Origin: Fimbriimonadaceae bacterium
Lineage (GTDB): Bacteria > Armatimonadota > Fimbriimonadia > Fimbriimonadales > Fimbriimonadaceae
NCBI GenBank assembly: GCA_019454105.1
Contig: CP075364.1
Span: 1,801,362 to 1,865,361, forward strand
Length of the DNA stretch: 64,000 bases
Direction of reading: 5' to 3'
Shown here: positions 45,036 through 52,479 of the stretch, one piece after another
Position numbering within the stretch: position 1 is the stretch's first letter
Layout of the letters: each line of letters begins with the position of its first letter
The notes under the pieces: generated by a model
Seen by the model: only the letters and a program-made list of their open reading frames with translations
Told to the model about the DNA's origin: nothing
The model's database searches: none
Position numbers and translations under genes: made by a program

Positions 45036-46143
45036 TTACTCAATGTAGGCGTCCTCACTGGGCGGCTGACGAAGGAACGCTTCCATGAACCCTTCGATCT
45101 CGCCGTCGAGGACTCCGGTCACGTTTCCAGTCTCGTGACCTGTCCGGTGGTCCTTCACCATCGTGTAGGGCTGCATGACGTAACTTCGGATCTGGCGGCC
45201 CCACTCGGCGGGGCCGGTTTCACCACGAAGCGCATTGGCCCTGGCCGAATCTTCAGCCTTTGAAAGTTCTGACAGCTTGGACGCGAGCACCTTCATCGCG
45301 CTGGCACGGTTCTTGTGCTGGCTCCGCTCGTTCTGGCAGGTCACAACGATCCCTGTAGGGAGGTGAGTAATGCGGACGGCGCTCTCCGTCTTGTTGACGT
45401 GTTGGCCACCGGCCCCCCCAGCGCGGAGCGTCTCGACTTTCAGATCGTCCGGTTTGATGTCGATCTCGGTCTCTTCGGTCTCAGGGAGGATCTCGACCTT
45501 GCAGAAGCTCGTGTGACGGCGGGCGGCGGCGTCGAACGGAGAGATCCTCACGAGGCGGTGGACTCCGTGCTCGCTCTTGAGATACCCGTACGCGTTAAGC
45601 CCCAAGACCTCGAACCCAACGTTGCGGTAGCCGGTGACGTCGCCGGGCGTTTCATTGAGCATCTCGACCTTGAACCCGCGTTCTTCAGCCCAGCGCAGGT
45701 ACATGCGGAGCAACATCGCAGCCCAATCACAGGCCTCGCTCCCTCCTGCGCCCGCATTGATCTCGACAATGGCGTTCCGGTCGTCGTTCTCGCCGCTGAG
45801 GAGGGTCTGGAGTTCGTAAGCGTCCAGGTCCTTGAGGAAACTGACAGCTTGCTTCGTTGCCTCGAGCATGAGCTCGTCGTCGGGCTCGTCAGAGAGCATC
45901 TCGAAGGATTCGGCAATGTCCCGCTCACGACGCGCCAACTCCACAATCGGGCTCAGGGTGGCCTTCAGTTTGGAGAGCTGTCGAAACGCCTTCTCGGCCC
46001 CGGTCGGGTCATTCCACAGATCCGGCGACGATGTTTCTTCTTCTAGTTGAGCAATGCGGCGACGTAGACCTTCGAGGTCAAAGATGACCTCCGATAGCGT
46101 CCAATCTCCCGCGAGCCTTGGACAGCGCCTCTTGCTGCTCCAT
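45036..46143 (-). CDS. prfB: Peptide chain release factor 2, expressed through a programmed +1 frameshift
   Basis: RF2 recognises UAA and UGA. Zero frame starts at ATG 46143 and reads 21 codons ([21 protein letters not shown]) to an in-frame TGA at 46078-46080. The downstream frame begins [22 protein letters not shown] and runs to 45036, giving 368 residues, normal for RF2. The slippery CTT-TGA-C and the upstream GGAGG are in place. Key motifs: SPF for stop recognition ([15 protein letters not shown]) and GGQ ([20 protein letters not shown]). A GTG at 45944 would remove the N-terminal domain and is not the start. Confidence 0.95.
46077..46089 (-). other. Programmed +1 frameshift site of prfB
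   Basis: On the minus strand, GGAGGT, three bases CAT, then CTTTGAC: internal Shine-Dalgarno, P-site CUU and UGA stop followed by C. The arrangement matches the RF2 autoregulatory site of E. coli (AGGGGG-UAU-CUU-UGA-C). Low RF2 favours slip to the +1 frame. Confidence 0.9.
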
Positions 46144-46168
46144 CGTCAGCACAATCTTGTTGTACCAC

Positions 46169-46197
46169 CTGACAAGGCCGCACTTTAGGCGTATCAT
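46169..46197 (+). promoter_or_regulatory. Promoter CTGACA-N17-TATCAT for the 46231 gene
   Basis: CTGACA (46169-46174), spacer exactly 17 bases, TATCAT (46192-46197). Transcription should begin near 46204 and the leader contains a GAGGG/CCCTC hairpin (46203-46219) before the ATG at 46231. Divergent from prfB. Confidence 0.6.
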
Positions 46198-46230
46198 AGC
46201 AAGAGGGGGCTATGCCCTCGTCATAGAACC

Positions 46231-47751
46231 ATGCGAGTCCAGCACACGATCCTTACCGTCGGTTTGTCGTTGACGTCCCTCGCACTGATGGCCCAGGCAG
46301 AAAGGACCGTCGAAGTGCCTGCGGCCGAGTCGGGCGTCGCGTCCCCGCTTGCGCCGATCGACACAAACGACTTCTTCCCTCAAATCAGTGTATCGATGGG
46401 TCAGCGGGCCATCCGGCCGGCGAATCCCCAACCGCAACGGTCGATACCGATCGGCGTGCCGAACAGCCTGGAGACGCCGGTTGCCAGCAATGCGACTACT
46501 GGGGCACCTGGGGCCCAGTTTCCCGGGATCGCCGCGAACGGATTCGACCCGCCAGACCCGAGCATCGCCGTCGGCCCTGGCCACGTCGTGCAGGTCGTCA
46601 ACGGCGAGATCGCCTATTTCACAAAGGCGGGCGCCAAGGTCTTCCAGCAGACCCTTGACCACAACGGGTTCTTTTCTGGAGTGGCCCAAACGACCTTTGT
46701 CTTCGACCCAAAAGTCTTCTATGACCAGATCTCCAACCGGTTCTTCCTCGTCGCGCTCGAGTTCCGACAGAGCCCACAGAACAGCGCCCTGCTTGTCGCG
46801 GTTTCTGACAACAACAATCCGATCGGGGTTTGGTTCAGATATCGGATCGATGCGCGGACCAGCCGGAACGGCACGTTCTACTGGTTCGACTACCCCGGTT
46901 TCGGTTACAACAAGGACGGTCTCGTCATAACCGGGAACATGTTCCGGTTCACGGGGAGCGGGGGAGAGTTCGCCAAGTCTTACGCATTCCGCAAGGCTGG
47001 TTTCCTGACCGGAACGACCGTCACCTTCTTCACCTTCAACCACGACGACGTCTTCACGATCCAGCCTGCCAGGACGCTCGACGCCAACGCGAGGGTCTAT
47101 GGCACCGCCATCCGCAACTCCTCTTCGATCCAGGTGCAGGCCTGGAGCGGCCTGGCTGGCACTCCGAGCCTGAGGACGACGAACGTCACCGTTCCCACGT
47201 TCTTGCAGTTTGCCGGCCGGGTGCCCACGTTGAACAATGCGACACTCGACCCGGTCGCCGACCGGATGATGGATTCGGCATTTCGTGCTGGGCTGCTCAA
47301 CTCAGTCCACACGATCCGGCACAGTCAAGCGGTCAACCGGGCCATCGTCCGATGGTACGAGTTCGCTGTCAACACATGGCCCGTCTCTGGGAACGTGACT
47401 CTCAGGCAGAGAGGATCGGTCGTTGGGCCGAGCAACACCCATGTCTTCATGCCCGCCGTGAGCCGACTCGCGAACGGAGGGATGTCGATCGTGATGACCC
47501 AGGCGTCCGCGACCATGGGGCCAAGATTCATCTTGGCTTCGAGGAAGGGGACGGACCCGCTTCACACCATAGGAGCCATTCAAACAATGGGGGGCAGCAC
47601 CCGCGGGCCCGCCGTCTTGAACAGCCGGTGGGGCGACTATCTGAGCGTGGCCACAGACCCGAGCGCGGCCACAAGACTGTGGGGCGTGGGCCAGCTTGTG
47701 CAGCCTAACGGCAATTGGCGCACCGAGATTGTGAGTTGGACGCTCCCATAG
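46231..47751 (+). CDS. Exported beta-rich protein of unknown function, paralogue of the 47831 gene
   Basis: 506 residues with signal peptide (MRVQHTILTVGLSLTSLALMAQA). Conserved with its neighbour: DFFPQIS...MxQRxI, FPGI(A)ANGFDPPDPSIAVGPGHVVQVVN-type motif, FDPKVFYDQISNRFFLVALE, WFDYPGFGYNKDGLVITGNMF, and a C-terminal RWGDYLSVATDPSAATRLWGVGQ. The repeating motifs suggest a beta-propeller-like extracellular protein of a type common in Acidobacteria and related phyla. No catalytic residues recognised. Confidence 0.75.
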   Translation: MRVQHTILTVGLSLTSLALMAQAERTVEVPAAESGVASPLAPIDTNDFFPQISVSMGQRAIRPANPQPQRSIPIGVPNSLETPVASNATTGAPGAQFPGIAANGFDPPDPSIAVGPGHVVQVVNGEIAYFTKAGAKVFQQTLDHNGFFSGVAQTTFVFDPKVFYDQISNRFFLVALEFRQSPQNSALLVAVSDNNNPIGVWFRYRIDARTSRNGTFYWFDYPGFGYNKDGLVITGNMFRFTGSGGEFAKSYAFRKAGFLTGTTVTFFTFNHDDVFTIQPARTLDANARVYGTAIRNSSSIQVQAWSGLAGTPSLRTTNVTVPTFLQFAGRVPTLNNATLDPVADRMMDSAFRAGLLNSVHTIRHSQAVNRAIVRWYEFAVNTWPVSGNVTLRQRGSVVGPSNTHVFMPAVSRLANGGMSIVMTQASATMGPRFILASRKGTDPLHTIGAIQTMGGSTRGPAVLNSRWGDYLSVATDPSAATRLWGVGQLVQPNGNWRTEIVSWTLP

Positions 47752-47786
47752 ACTCGGAACGCCAACAACAGAGTAAACTAGTGCGA

Positions 47787-47816
47787 ATTGGGGCTCGGCT
47801 CGTCGAAGCCCCTTTT
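47787..47816. terminator. Hairpin between the two secreted-protein paralogues
   Basis: GGGGCT ... AGCCCC stem (ggggct-cggctcgtcga-agcccc) followed by TTTT, in the plus orientation. It could terminate the upstream gene, or, as TAAACT (47774-47779) is a candidate -10 upstream, be a leader hairpin of the downstream gene. Confidence 0.55.
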
Positions 47817-47830
47817 CGAGGTCATCGTTC

Positions 47831-49843
47831 ATGAATACGTCATATCTGTCGTTCCGCCTGACGCTCACCGCGTTCTTCGTGGCCGCCATGAGCAGCATTT
47901 CGGCTCCGCTCTTCGCTGGACAGCTCCAAGTGTTCAAGCAAGGCAAGAGCGGGCAGGTGATGAAGGTCGACACCGCCACGTTTTTCCCACAGATCTCGGA
48001 GGGGATGAACCAAAGGCGGATCACCCCGACGAACCCGAAAGTGGAAAGTCTCCGACAGGGCCAGACCAACTCCCTCAGGGCAGGCGGTTTCAACCGGTTG
48101 TCAGCTCCCCTGGCCGGCGCTCGGTTCCCTGGCATGGACTTCACAGGGTCTTTTCCCCCAGACCCGCAGATCGCGGTCAGCAGCACCCATGTCGTCCAGG
48201 TCGTCAATAGCGACATTGCCTTCTTTGACAAGAAGACGGGAACCAAGCAGTTCCAGCAAGGACTAGCGAGAGGGCTCTTCCGGAACGTGAACCCAACGGA
48301 CTTCGTGTTCGACCCAAAGACCTTCTACGACAAGACCGATAAGCGGTTTTACGTTGTGGCCCTCGAACTCCTGGCCGACGACAGCTTCATCCTGGTCGCT
48401 GTCAGCGACGACGGAGACCCGAGAGGTATCTGGAACACCTATCGGATCAATTCCAAGTCGGTCATCGGCCAAGACGAGTTTTGGCTCGACTATCCCGGAT
48501 TCGGTGGAAACAAGGACGGTGTCGTGGTCACGGGCAACATGTTCCCGCTTGGCAGCGCCGGCCAAGTCCACGTCCAACACATGGTGATCAACAAAGCGGA
48601 CCTGAAAGCGGGCCGCATCCCCACAGTCACCAGGTTCCTTGACCTCGAAACGTTCACGGTGCAAGTCTGCAAGAACGAAGACCCCGCGTCACCGTACGCG
48701 TTTGGCGTCTCGCTCGACACGACTTCCCGACTGAGGGTCTACGGCTACAGCAACCTCGCTTCCGCCCCGGCGGTCAGTTTCGACACTGTTGACGTCCCTT
48801 CGTTCAACTTCATCGGCTCAGCTCCCTCGCTCAACCGGAGCAACGACAGCCTGAGCGGACGGTTGATGGAGGCGATGTTCCAAAACGGCAGCATCGTCAC
48901 GGCCCACACGACGAGGGCGACGACGGGCGCGCGGCGGGCCGTGGTCTCATGGTACGACATCCGGGTCAACCGCTTCCCAGCTTCGGGCGCACCGACGCTC
49001 TCTCAAGCCGGCACCGTCGCGATGCCGGGCGAAGAGCACGCTTACATGCCCGCGATCTGGAAGAACGAGCGGGGCGACATGTCGATTGCTTTCACCCGCA
49101 GCAGCCGGTCCATCGCTGGCGACGCGATGGTCGCCTCACGCCGTGTCAGCGACCCGCAAGGAACGATCGGAACCCCAAGGGTCTATCGTTCTAGCCTCGC
49201 CGCCAACCTCCTCGGACGCTGGGGCGACTACTTCAGCGTCCAAACTGATCCGGACAACGACAACCTCTTCTGGGCCGTCCACCAGGTCATCCCAAGCAAC
49301 GGTCGATGGTCGACCGAGATTTCCAATTGGGTCGTCGGAGTGAGCGGCGGCCTGAACGACACGAACAACTCGCTCGCCGAGCTCGTTCGGAGGATCGAGG
49401 GAGGGACCACGACCGGCGGACTCTCCCAGATTCGGCTCTCTGACGGCAGCTCGTTCGAGGTGAACAGCGCAAGGCTCGCCGACGATAGCCAGGCCGCCAG
49501 CCTCGAGTGCAGCTTCACCTCCAAGTTTGGGCAGGCCGATGCCGAATCATTGGAGATTCGAGCCAAGGTGCGGGCCACAACGGGACGAACTCCGACCGGC
49601 ATGCTGTTCGTTTGGAACGTTTCAACAAGGAAATGGGAGTACCTTAAGGCGCAACCCATCACCGACGCCTTCCAGACGATGGAAGTGACGCTCTTGAGCA
49701 ACGCCCGGAACTACATCGACGCGAACCGCAAGATCTTGGTGCGAGTCAGGGGCCTGGACTCCGTTCGGCGGCGAGGCGTCAGCCCGCTTCCGTTCCGATT
49801 GACCACTGACACCGTCCAAGTCGCGGTCGGGCCGCGAGGCTAG
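47831..49843 (+). CDS. Exported beta-rich protein with extra C-terminal domain, paralogue of the 46231 gene
   Basis: 670 residues. Signal peptide MNTSYLSFRLTLTAFFVAAM. The first 470 residues parallel the neighbour gene (FPGMDFTGSFPPDPQIAVSSTHVVQVVN, FVFDPKTFYDKTDKRFYVVALEL, FWLDYPGFGGNKDGVVVTGNMF, RWGDYFSVQTDPDNDNLFWAVHQ). A further 160-residue C-terminal beta domain (about 510-665) is absent from the neighbour. The two genes are adjacent and co-oriented: tandem duplication followed by gain or loss of that domain. Function unknown. Confidence 0.75.
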   Translation: MNTSYLSFRLTLTAFFVAAMSSISAPLFAGQLQVFKQGKSGQVMKVDTATFFPQISEGMNQRRITPTNPKVESLRQGQTNSLRAGGFNRLSAPLAGARFPGMDFTGSFPPDPQIAVSSTHVVQVVNSDIAFFDKKTGTKQFQQGLARGLFRNVNPTDFVFDPKTFYDKTDKRFYVVALELLADDSFILVAVSDDGDPRGIWNTYRINSKSVIGQDEFWLDYPGFGGNKDGVVVTGNMFPLGSAGQVHVQHMVINKADLKAGRIPTVTRFLDLETFTVQVCKNEDPASPYAFGVSLDTTSRLRVYGYSNLASAPAVSFDTVDVPSFNFIGSAPSLNRSNDSLSGRLMEAMFQNGSIVTAHTTRATTGARRAVVSWYDIRVNRFPASGAPTLSQAGTVAMPGEEHAYMPAIWKNERGDMSIAFTRSSRSIAGDAMVASRRVSDPQGTIGTPRVYRSSLAANLLGRWGDYFSVQTDPDNDNLFWAVHQVIPSNGRWSTEISNWVVGVSGGLNDTNNSLAELVRRIEGGTTTGGLSQIRLSDGSSFEVNSARLADDSQAASLECSFTSKFGQADAESLEIRAKVRATTGRTPTGMLFVWNVSTRKWEYLKAQPITDAFQTMEVTLLSNARNYIDANRKILVRVRGLDSVRRRGVSPLPFRLTTDTVQVAVGPRG

Positions 49844-49854
49844 CGAGCAGCCCC

Positions 49855-49901
49855 AAGACCCCGGCGTCAGCTCGCCCTATCGAGCGACACCGGGGTCTTT
49901 T
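49855..49901. terminator. Bidirectional terminator
   Basis: AAGACCCCGG (49855-49864) pairs with CCGGGGTCTT (49890-49899); T residues follow on plus and A residues precede, giving a U tract on both strands (weaker on minus). It separates the plus-strand secreted protein from the minus-strand fliS partner gene, whose last codons lie inside the loop arm. Confidence 0.8.
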
Positions 49902-50175
49902 CATGTGCGTAGGCCTTGATAGCTGTGCTCGAGACCGGGGCGCCGCGCATCATCGACGTCCACGAGGTCAACACGCGGGCCTCAAGCGTGGCGACTTCGT
50001 CAAGGACGGCGCGTACGGCGGACGTTCGAGGCAGCGACTCCAATTCTGACAAGACTTGAGAACGGAGCATCAACAACGGGCCGAGTTCTTCAATCCGGTC
50101 TGATTCCACCGAGCTTTGAAGCTCCAAAGTGACCCGGAGCAACCTTCGGGCCATCTCAAGGCCCGGATCGTTCAA
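49867..50175 (-). CDS. Small helical protein downstream of fliS (FliT-like position)
   Basis: 102 residues, mostly helical (MARRLLRVTLELQSSVESDRIEELGPLLMLRSQVLSELESL). The TTG at 50175 overlaps the fliS stop (TTGA), indicating coupling. The position and length fit FliT/FlgN-type flagellar export chaperones, but the sequence is too short and divergent to prove it. Confidence 0.6.
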   Translation of the reverse strand: MNDPGLEMARRLLRVTLELQSSVESDRIEELGPLLMLRSQVLSELESLPRTSAVRAVLDEVATLEARVLTSWTSMMRGAPVSSTAIKAYAHEKTPVSLDRAS

Positions 50176-50576
50176 GCCGCCTTCACCGACTCGGACTGAC
50201 GGAGGTGCGCCTCGAGCTGGCTCCAGCTGGCCCTCAAGTCGCCCAAGACACGCACCACCTGTCCGAGCGGTTCTGGGTTGTCCTCCAAGTTTGCCTCGAC
50301 CAACTTGTTGTAGCAAAAAGAGTAGAGCGCCAGAAGGTTTTGGGCGATCTCTTCGCCTCGATCCATGTCCAAGCAGGACATGAGCTCGGCGATGATGCGC
50401 TGGGCACGGGTCAACTGCTCGTTTTGGACGAACCGGTTGCCAGACTCCATGGCCCGTTTGCCGCCTTCGATAAATCGAAGGGCTCCGTCATAGAGCATCA
50501 CGACGAGCTGTAGCGGCGAGGCGCCCGAAACGGCGCCCTTGCGGTATTGGTCTATCTGAGAGTTCGTCAAGCTCAC
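50172..50576 (-). CDS. fliS: Flagellar secretion chaperone FliS
   Basis: Binds flagellin in the cytoplasm and prevents premature polymerisation. 134 residues, normal length. N-terminal IDQYRKGAVSGASPLQLVVMLYDGALRFIEGGKRAMESGNRF is the family signature, followed by MSCLDMDRGEEIAQNLLALYSFCYNKLVEAN and ending GDLRASWSQLEAHLRQ. The GTG at 50576 is chosen since upstream sequence lacks similarity and contains the sigma-28-like promoter. fliD and flagellin genes are not in the window. Confidence 0.93.
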   Translation of the reverse strand: MSLTNSQIDQYRKGAVSGASPLQLVVMLYDGALRFIEGGKRAMESGNRFVQNEQLTRAQRIIAELMSCLDMDRGEEIAQNLLALYSFCYNKLVEANLEDNPEPLGQVVRVLGDLRASWSQLEAHLRQSESVKAA

Positions 50577-50604
50577 TTCCAGCGTCTCCCGGGATCCTTC
50601 CCAA

Positions 50605-50632
50605 TTATCGGGGGCCGGACCGCCATGCCTCA
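50605..50632 (-). promoter_or_regulatory. Sigma-28 (FliA)-like promoter for fliS
   Basis: Minus strand TGAG, 16 bases, CCCGATAA (50605-50612), 7 of 8 to GCCGATAA; the -35 half is weak. It is 29 bases before the GTG and just after the stop of the upstream membrane gene. Confidence 0.45.
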
Positions 50633-50643
50633 CCTGTCCCGGA

Positions 50644-51105
50644 TCATGATCCGAGATCTTTCTCCTTCGGAAGCAAGACAGCCGCGATCCCGCCGCTGAA
50701 CAGGAACCAAGCGAGGGGCAGCATCCACCCCCATGCCGCTGGGTACTCGGGATCAGGCAACTCGTAGCTCAATCGTCCGAGCTGGGTCTGTTGGAGCCTC
50801 AAAAAGATGAAGACGGCCGAAGCCATGGCTCCTCCAAAAAACCCGGCTGCCCCGGCCAATCCCCCTCTTCTGACAGCCAAGACCCCGAACACCGCCGCAG
50901 GGGCCATCCCGAGCAACACGATCGTTAGGAGGCCGAAAATGGTGTACTCCGGCATCACGAAGAAGGGCCAGACGACCAAGCCATAGGTCGTGAAGCTGAG
51001 CACCACAATCGTGGCGCAGCCGCTCATCAGGCTGGACTCAAAGTCCGAGGCCCGCTTCGGCTTGTCCGCCAGGGGCTCGTCCGTCCGCAAAGGGTCTAAC
51101 GGCAT
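50644..51105 (-). CDS. Membrane protein, unknown (153 aa)
   Basis: Four predicted helices (TIVVLSFTTYGLVVWPFFV; TIFGLLTIVLLGMAPAAVFGVLAV; AGAAGFFGGAMASAVFIFL; WGWMLPLAWFLFSGGIAAVLL) and a charged N-terminal tail. ATG follows a GGAGAG site 12 bases after the upstream membrane gene, so both are probably one operon. Unknown family. Confidence 0.7.
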   Translation of the reverse strand: MPLDPLRTDEPLADKPKRASDFESSLMSGCATIVVLSFTTYGLVVWPFFVMPEYTIFGLLTIVLLGMAPAAVFGVLAVRRGGLAGAAGFFGGAMASAVFIFLRLQQTQLGRLSYELPDPEYPAAWGWMLPLAWFLFSGGIAAVLLPKEKDLGS

Positions 51106-51117
51106 CTCTCCATCGGG

Positions 51118-51726
51118 TCAGATCCAACCGGCCATCCATAGGGCGCCGATTGCCAACACAAACCAATTGTGGACCGCATGGTAAGCCGTGGCGCGGCGGA
51201 CGCCCCCTCGCAGGTAGTGCCAAGCCATCCACAGACCGCTGATCGTCATCGCAAGTCCGATCCCGACCGGCACTCCGACCAGGCAGTGGGCCAATCCAAA
51301 CTTGACGCTCTGCCAGACAACGGGCCCTAGCTTCCGATGCCCTTGCCGAAAGGCCCTTTCCTCGTTCTTGGCGAGGCGAGGAACGTTGGCCACCAGGAGC
51401 AACCAGAAGACCCAGGCGAACCCTGGCACCCGCAGGCCGCTGGTCATCAGGTTGGTACCCGCCGCTGGGGCCTCTGCAGGTGTGGCCAACAGCCGGAGCC
51501 AGCTGAACCCCATGACATGCGGCCACATGGCGATCAAGCTCAATCCGAGGGCGACGACCATGAAGAGCACGGCCGCAGCCTGAAGGACAGCCCCGAGGGC
51601 CCGCCAGCCGCGTATCGTCCGTAATGCGCGATACGCCGTCTTCAGCTCCGATGAACGAAGGTTCAGGGCGAAGTTAACGGTCAAAAGAGCCGCCACACCG
51701 GCGCCCAAACCCTCAAGAACCGTCAT
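51118..51726 (-). CDS. Membrane protein, unknown (202 aa)
   Basis: About five hydrophobic segments (GAGVAALLTVNFAL, ALGAVLQAAAVLFMVVALGLSLIAMW, VPGFAWVFWLLLVANV, FGLAHCLVGVPVGIGLAMTISGLWMA, WFVLAIGALWMAGWI). The His residues in AHCLVG and AYHAVHNWF recall CPBP-type intramembrane proteins, but the EExxxR motif is absent. The ATG at 51726 lies six bases after TACCAT (51733-51738): leaderless. Divergent from a lipoprotein gene. Confidence 0.65.
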   Translation of the reverse strand: MTVLEGLGAGVAALLTVNFALNLRSSELKTAYRALRTIRGWRALGAVLQAAAVLFMVVALGLSLIAMWPHVMGFSWLRLLATPAEAPAAGTNLMTSGLRVPGFAWVFWLLLVANVPRLAKNEERAFRQGHRKLGPVVWQSVKFGLAHCLVGVPVGIGLAMTISGLWMAWHYLRGGVRRATAYHAVHNWFVLAIGALWMAGWI

Positions 51727-51732
51727 GGACAG

Positions 51733-51760
51733 ATGGTATCCCCTTCCTAAAGAGCATAAT
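51733..51760. promoter_or_regulatory. Divergent leaderless promoter pair
   Basis: Within 40 bases between two divergent ATGs (51726 minus, 51767 plus) each strand has its own -10: TACCAT on minus (51733-51738) and CATAAT on plus (51755-51760), each ending exactly six bases before its start codon. No room for ribosome sites on either transcript. Confidence 0.6.
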
Positions 51761-51766
51761 GCCCGC

Positions 51767-52438
51767 ATGAGGCCCCTCGTCGCCATCATCCCGCTCATCT
51801 TTCTGACCGCTTGTCAGTCGGCCCCGTCTGAATCGGCCACAAAGGCGCCTGCCGAAACCCCCAAGGCGACCACGACCGAGCCGGGCCTCACCAAGGCAGT
51901 CAGCAAGGACAAGGTGTTCTCGATGGCGGTCCCTGACACTTGGCTAGCCTTTGATCTGGCTGACCCCAAGTTCAAGGCGTTCTTCGAGAAGTTCGAAGCC
52001 AATAGTCCAGAAGGGGCCGCTGGCATGAAGCAAGCGGCCGAGTCCGACGTGGCCCACTTCATCCGGATCGACACAAGCGTGAAAGACCCTGGCAAAGCCG
52101 TCATCTCGAACGTGAATGTCCACTCGATTCCGTTCGGCGAGGTCGAACCGGCGGTCGTGGCGGCTCACGCCAAGTCCATGGCAGAGATCCTGGGATCGGA
52201 CCAGCCGCTGGACAACGAAGTGGTGCAGTTACCAGCCGGCAAGGCGGGCCACCATTGGGGTTTGGCCAAGCCGGGATCCCAGATCGGCACCGATATCGGG
52301 TTCGACACCTGGCTTTTGGTCGACCCGAAGTCCAAGAAAGGATACACAGTCACGTTCACTTTCCCAGCCACCGGTTTCGACGCGAACCAGAAGCTGGCCA
52401 GGAAGATGGTCGAGACGATCAGCTTTTCGGGTTCTTAA
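51767..52438 (+). CDS. Lipoprotein, unknown (223 aa)
   Basis: MRPLVAIIPLIFLTACQSAPSES has a signal peptidase II lipobox (LTAC). The mature part, after a Thr/Ala-rich linker, begins KDKVFSMAVPDTWLAF and ends with a beta region (WLLVDPKSKKGYTVTFTFPATGFDANQKLARKMVETISF); this resembles periplasmic DUF1795/PsbP-like beta folds. Function unknown. ATG directly follows a CATAAT element. Confidence 0.75.
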   Translation: MRPLVAIIPLIFLTACQSAPSESATKAPAETPKATTTEPGLTKAVSKDKVFSMAVPDTWLAFDLADPKFKAFFEKFEANSPEGAAGMKQAAESDVAHFIRIDTSVKDPGKAVISNVNVHSIPFGEVEPAVVAAHAKSMAEILGSDQPLDNEVVQLPAGKAGHHWGLAKPGSQIGTDIGFDTWLLVDPKSKKGYTVTFTFPATGFDANQKLARKMVETISFSGS

Positions 52439-52470
52439 GGCCCGACTTCGAGTCGGGAGCCGGGCCTTGA
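52433..52470. terminator. Bidirectional hairpin between the lipoprotein gene and sdhA
   Basis: CCCGACT (52441-52447) TCG AGTCGGG (52451-52457), with a longer alternative AAGGCCCG/CGGGCCTT pairing. It lies between two convergent stops. No U tract, so efficiency is uncertain. Confidence 0.55.
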
Positions 52471-52479
52471 ATTGGGCCC

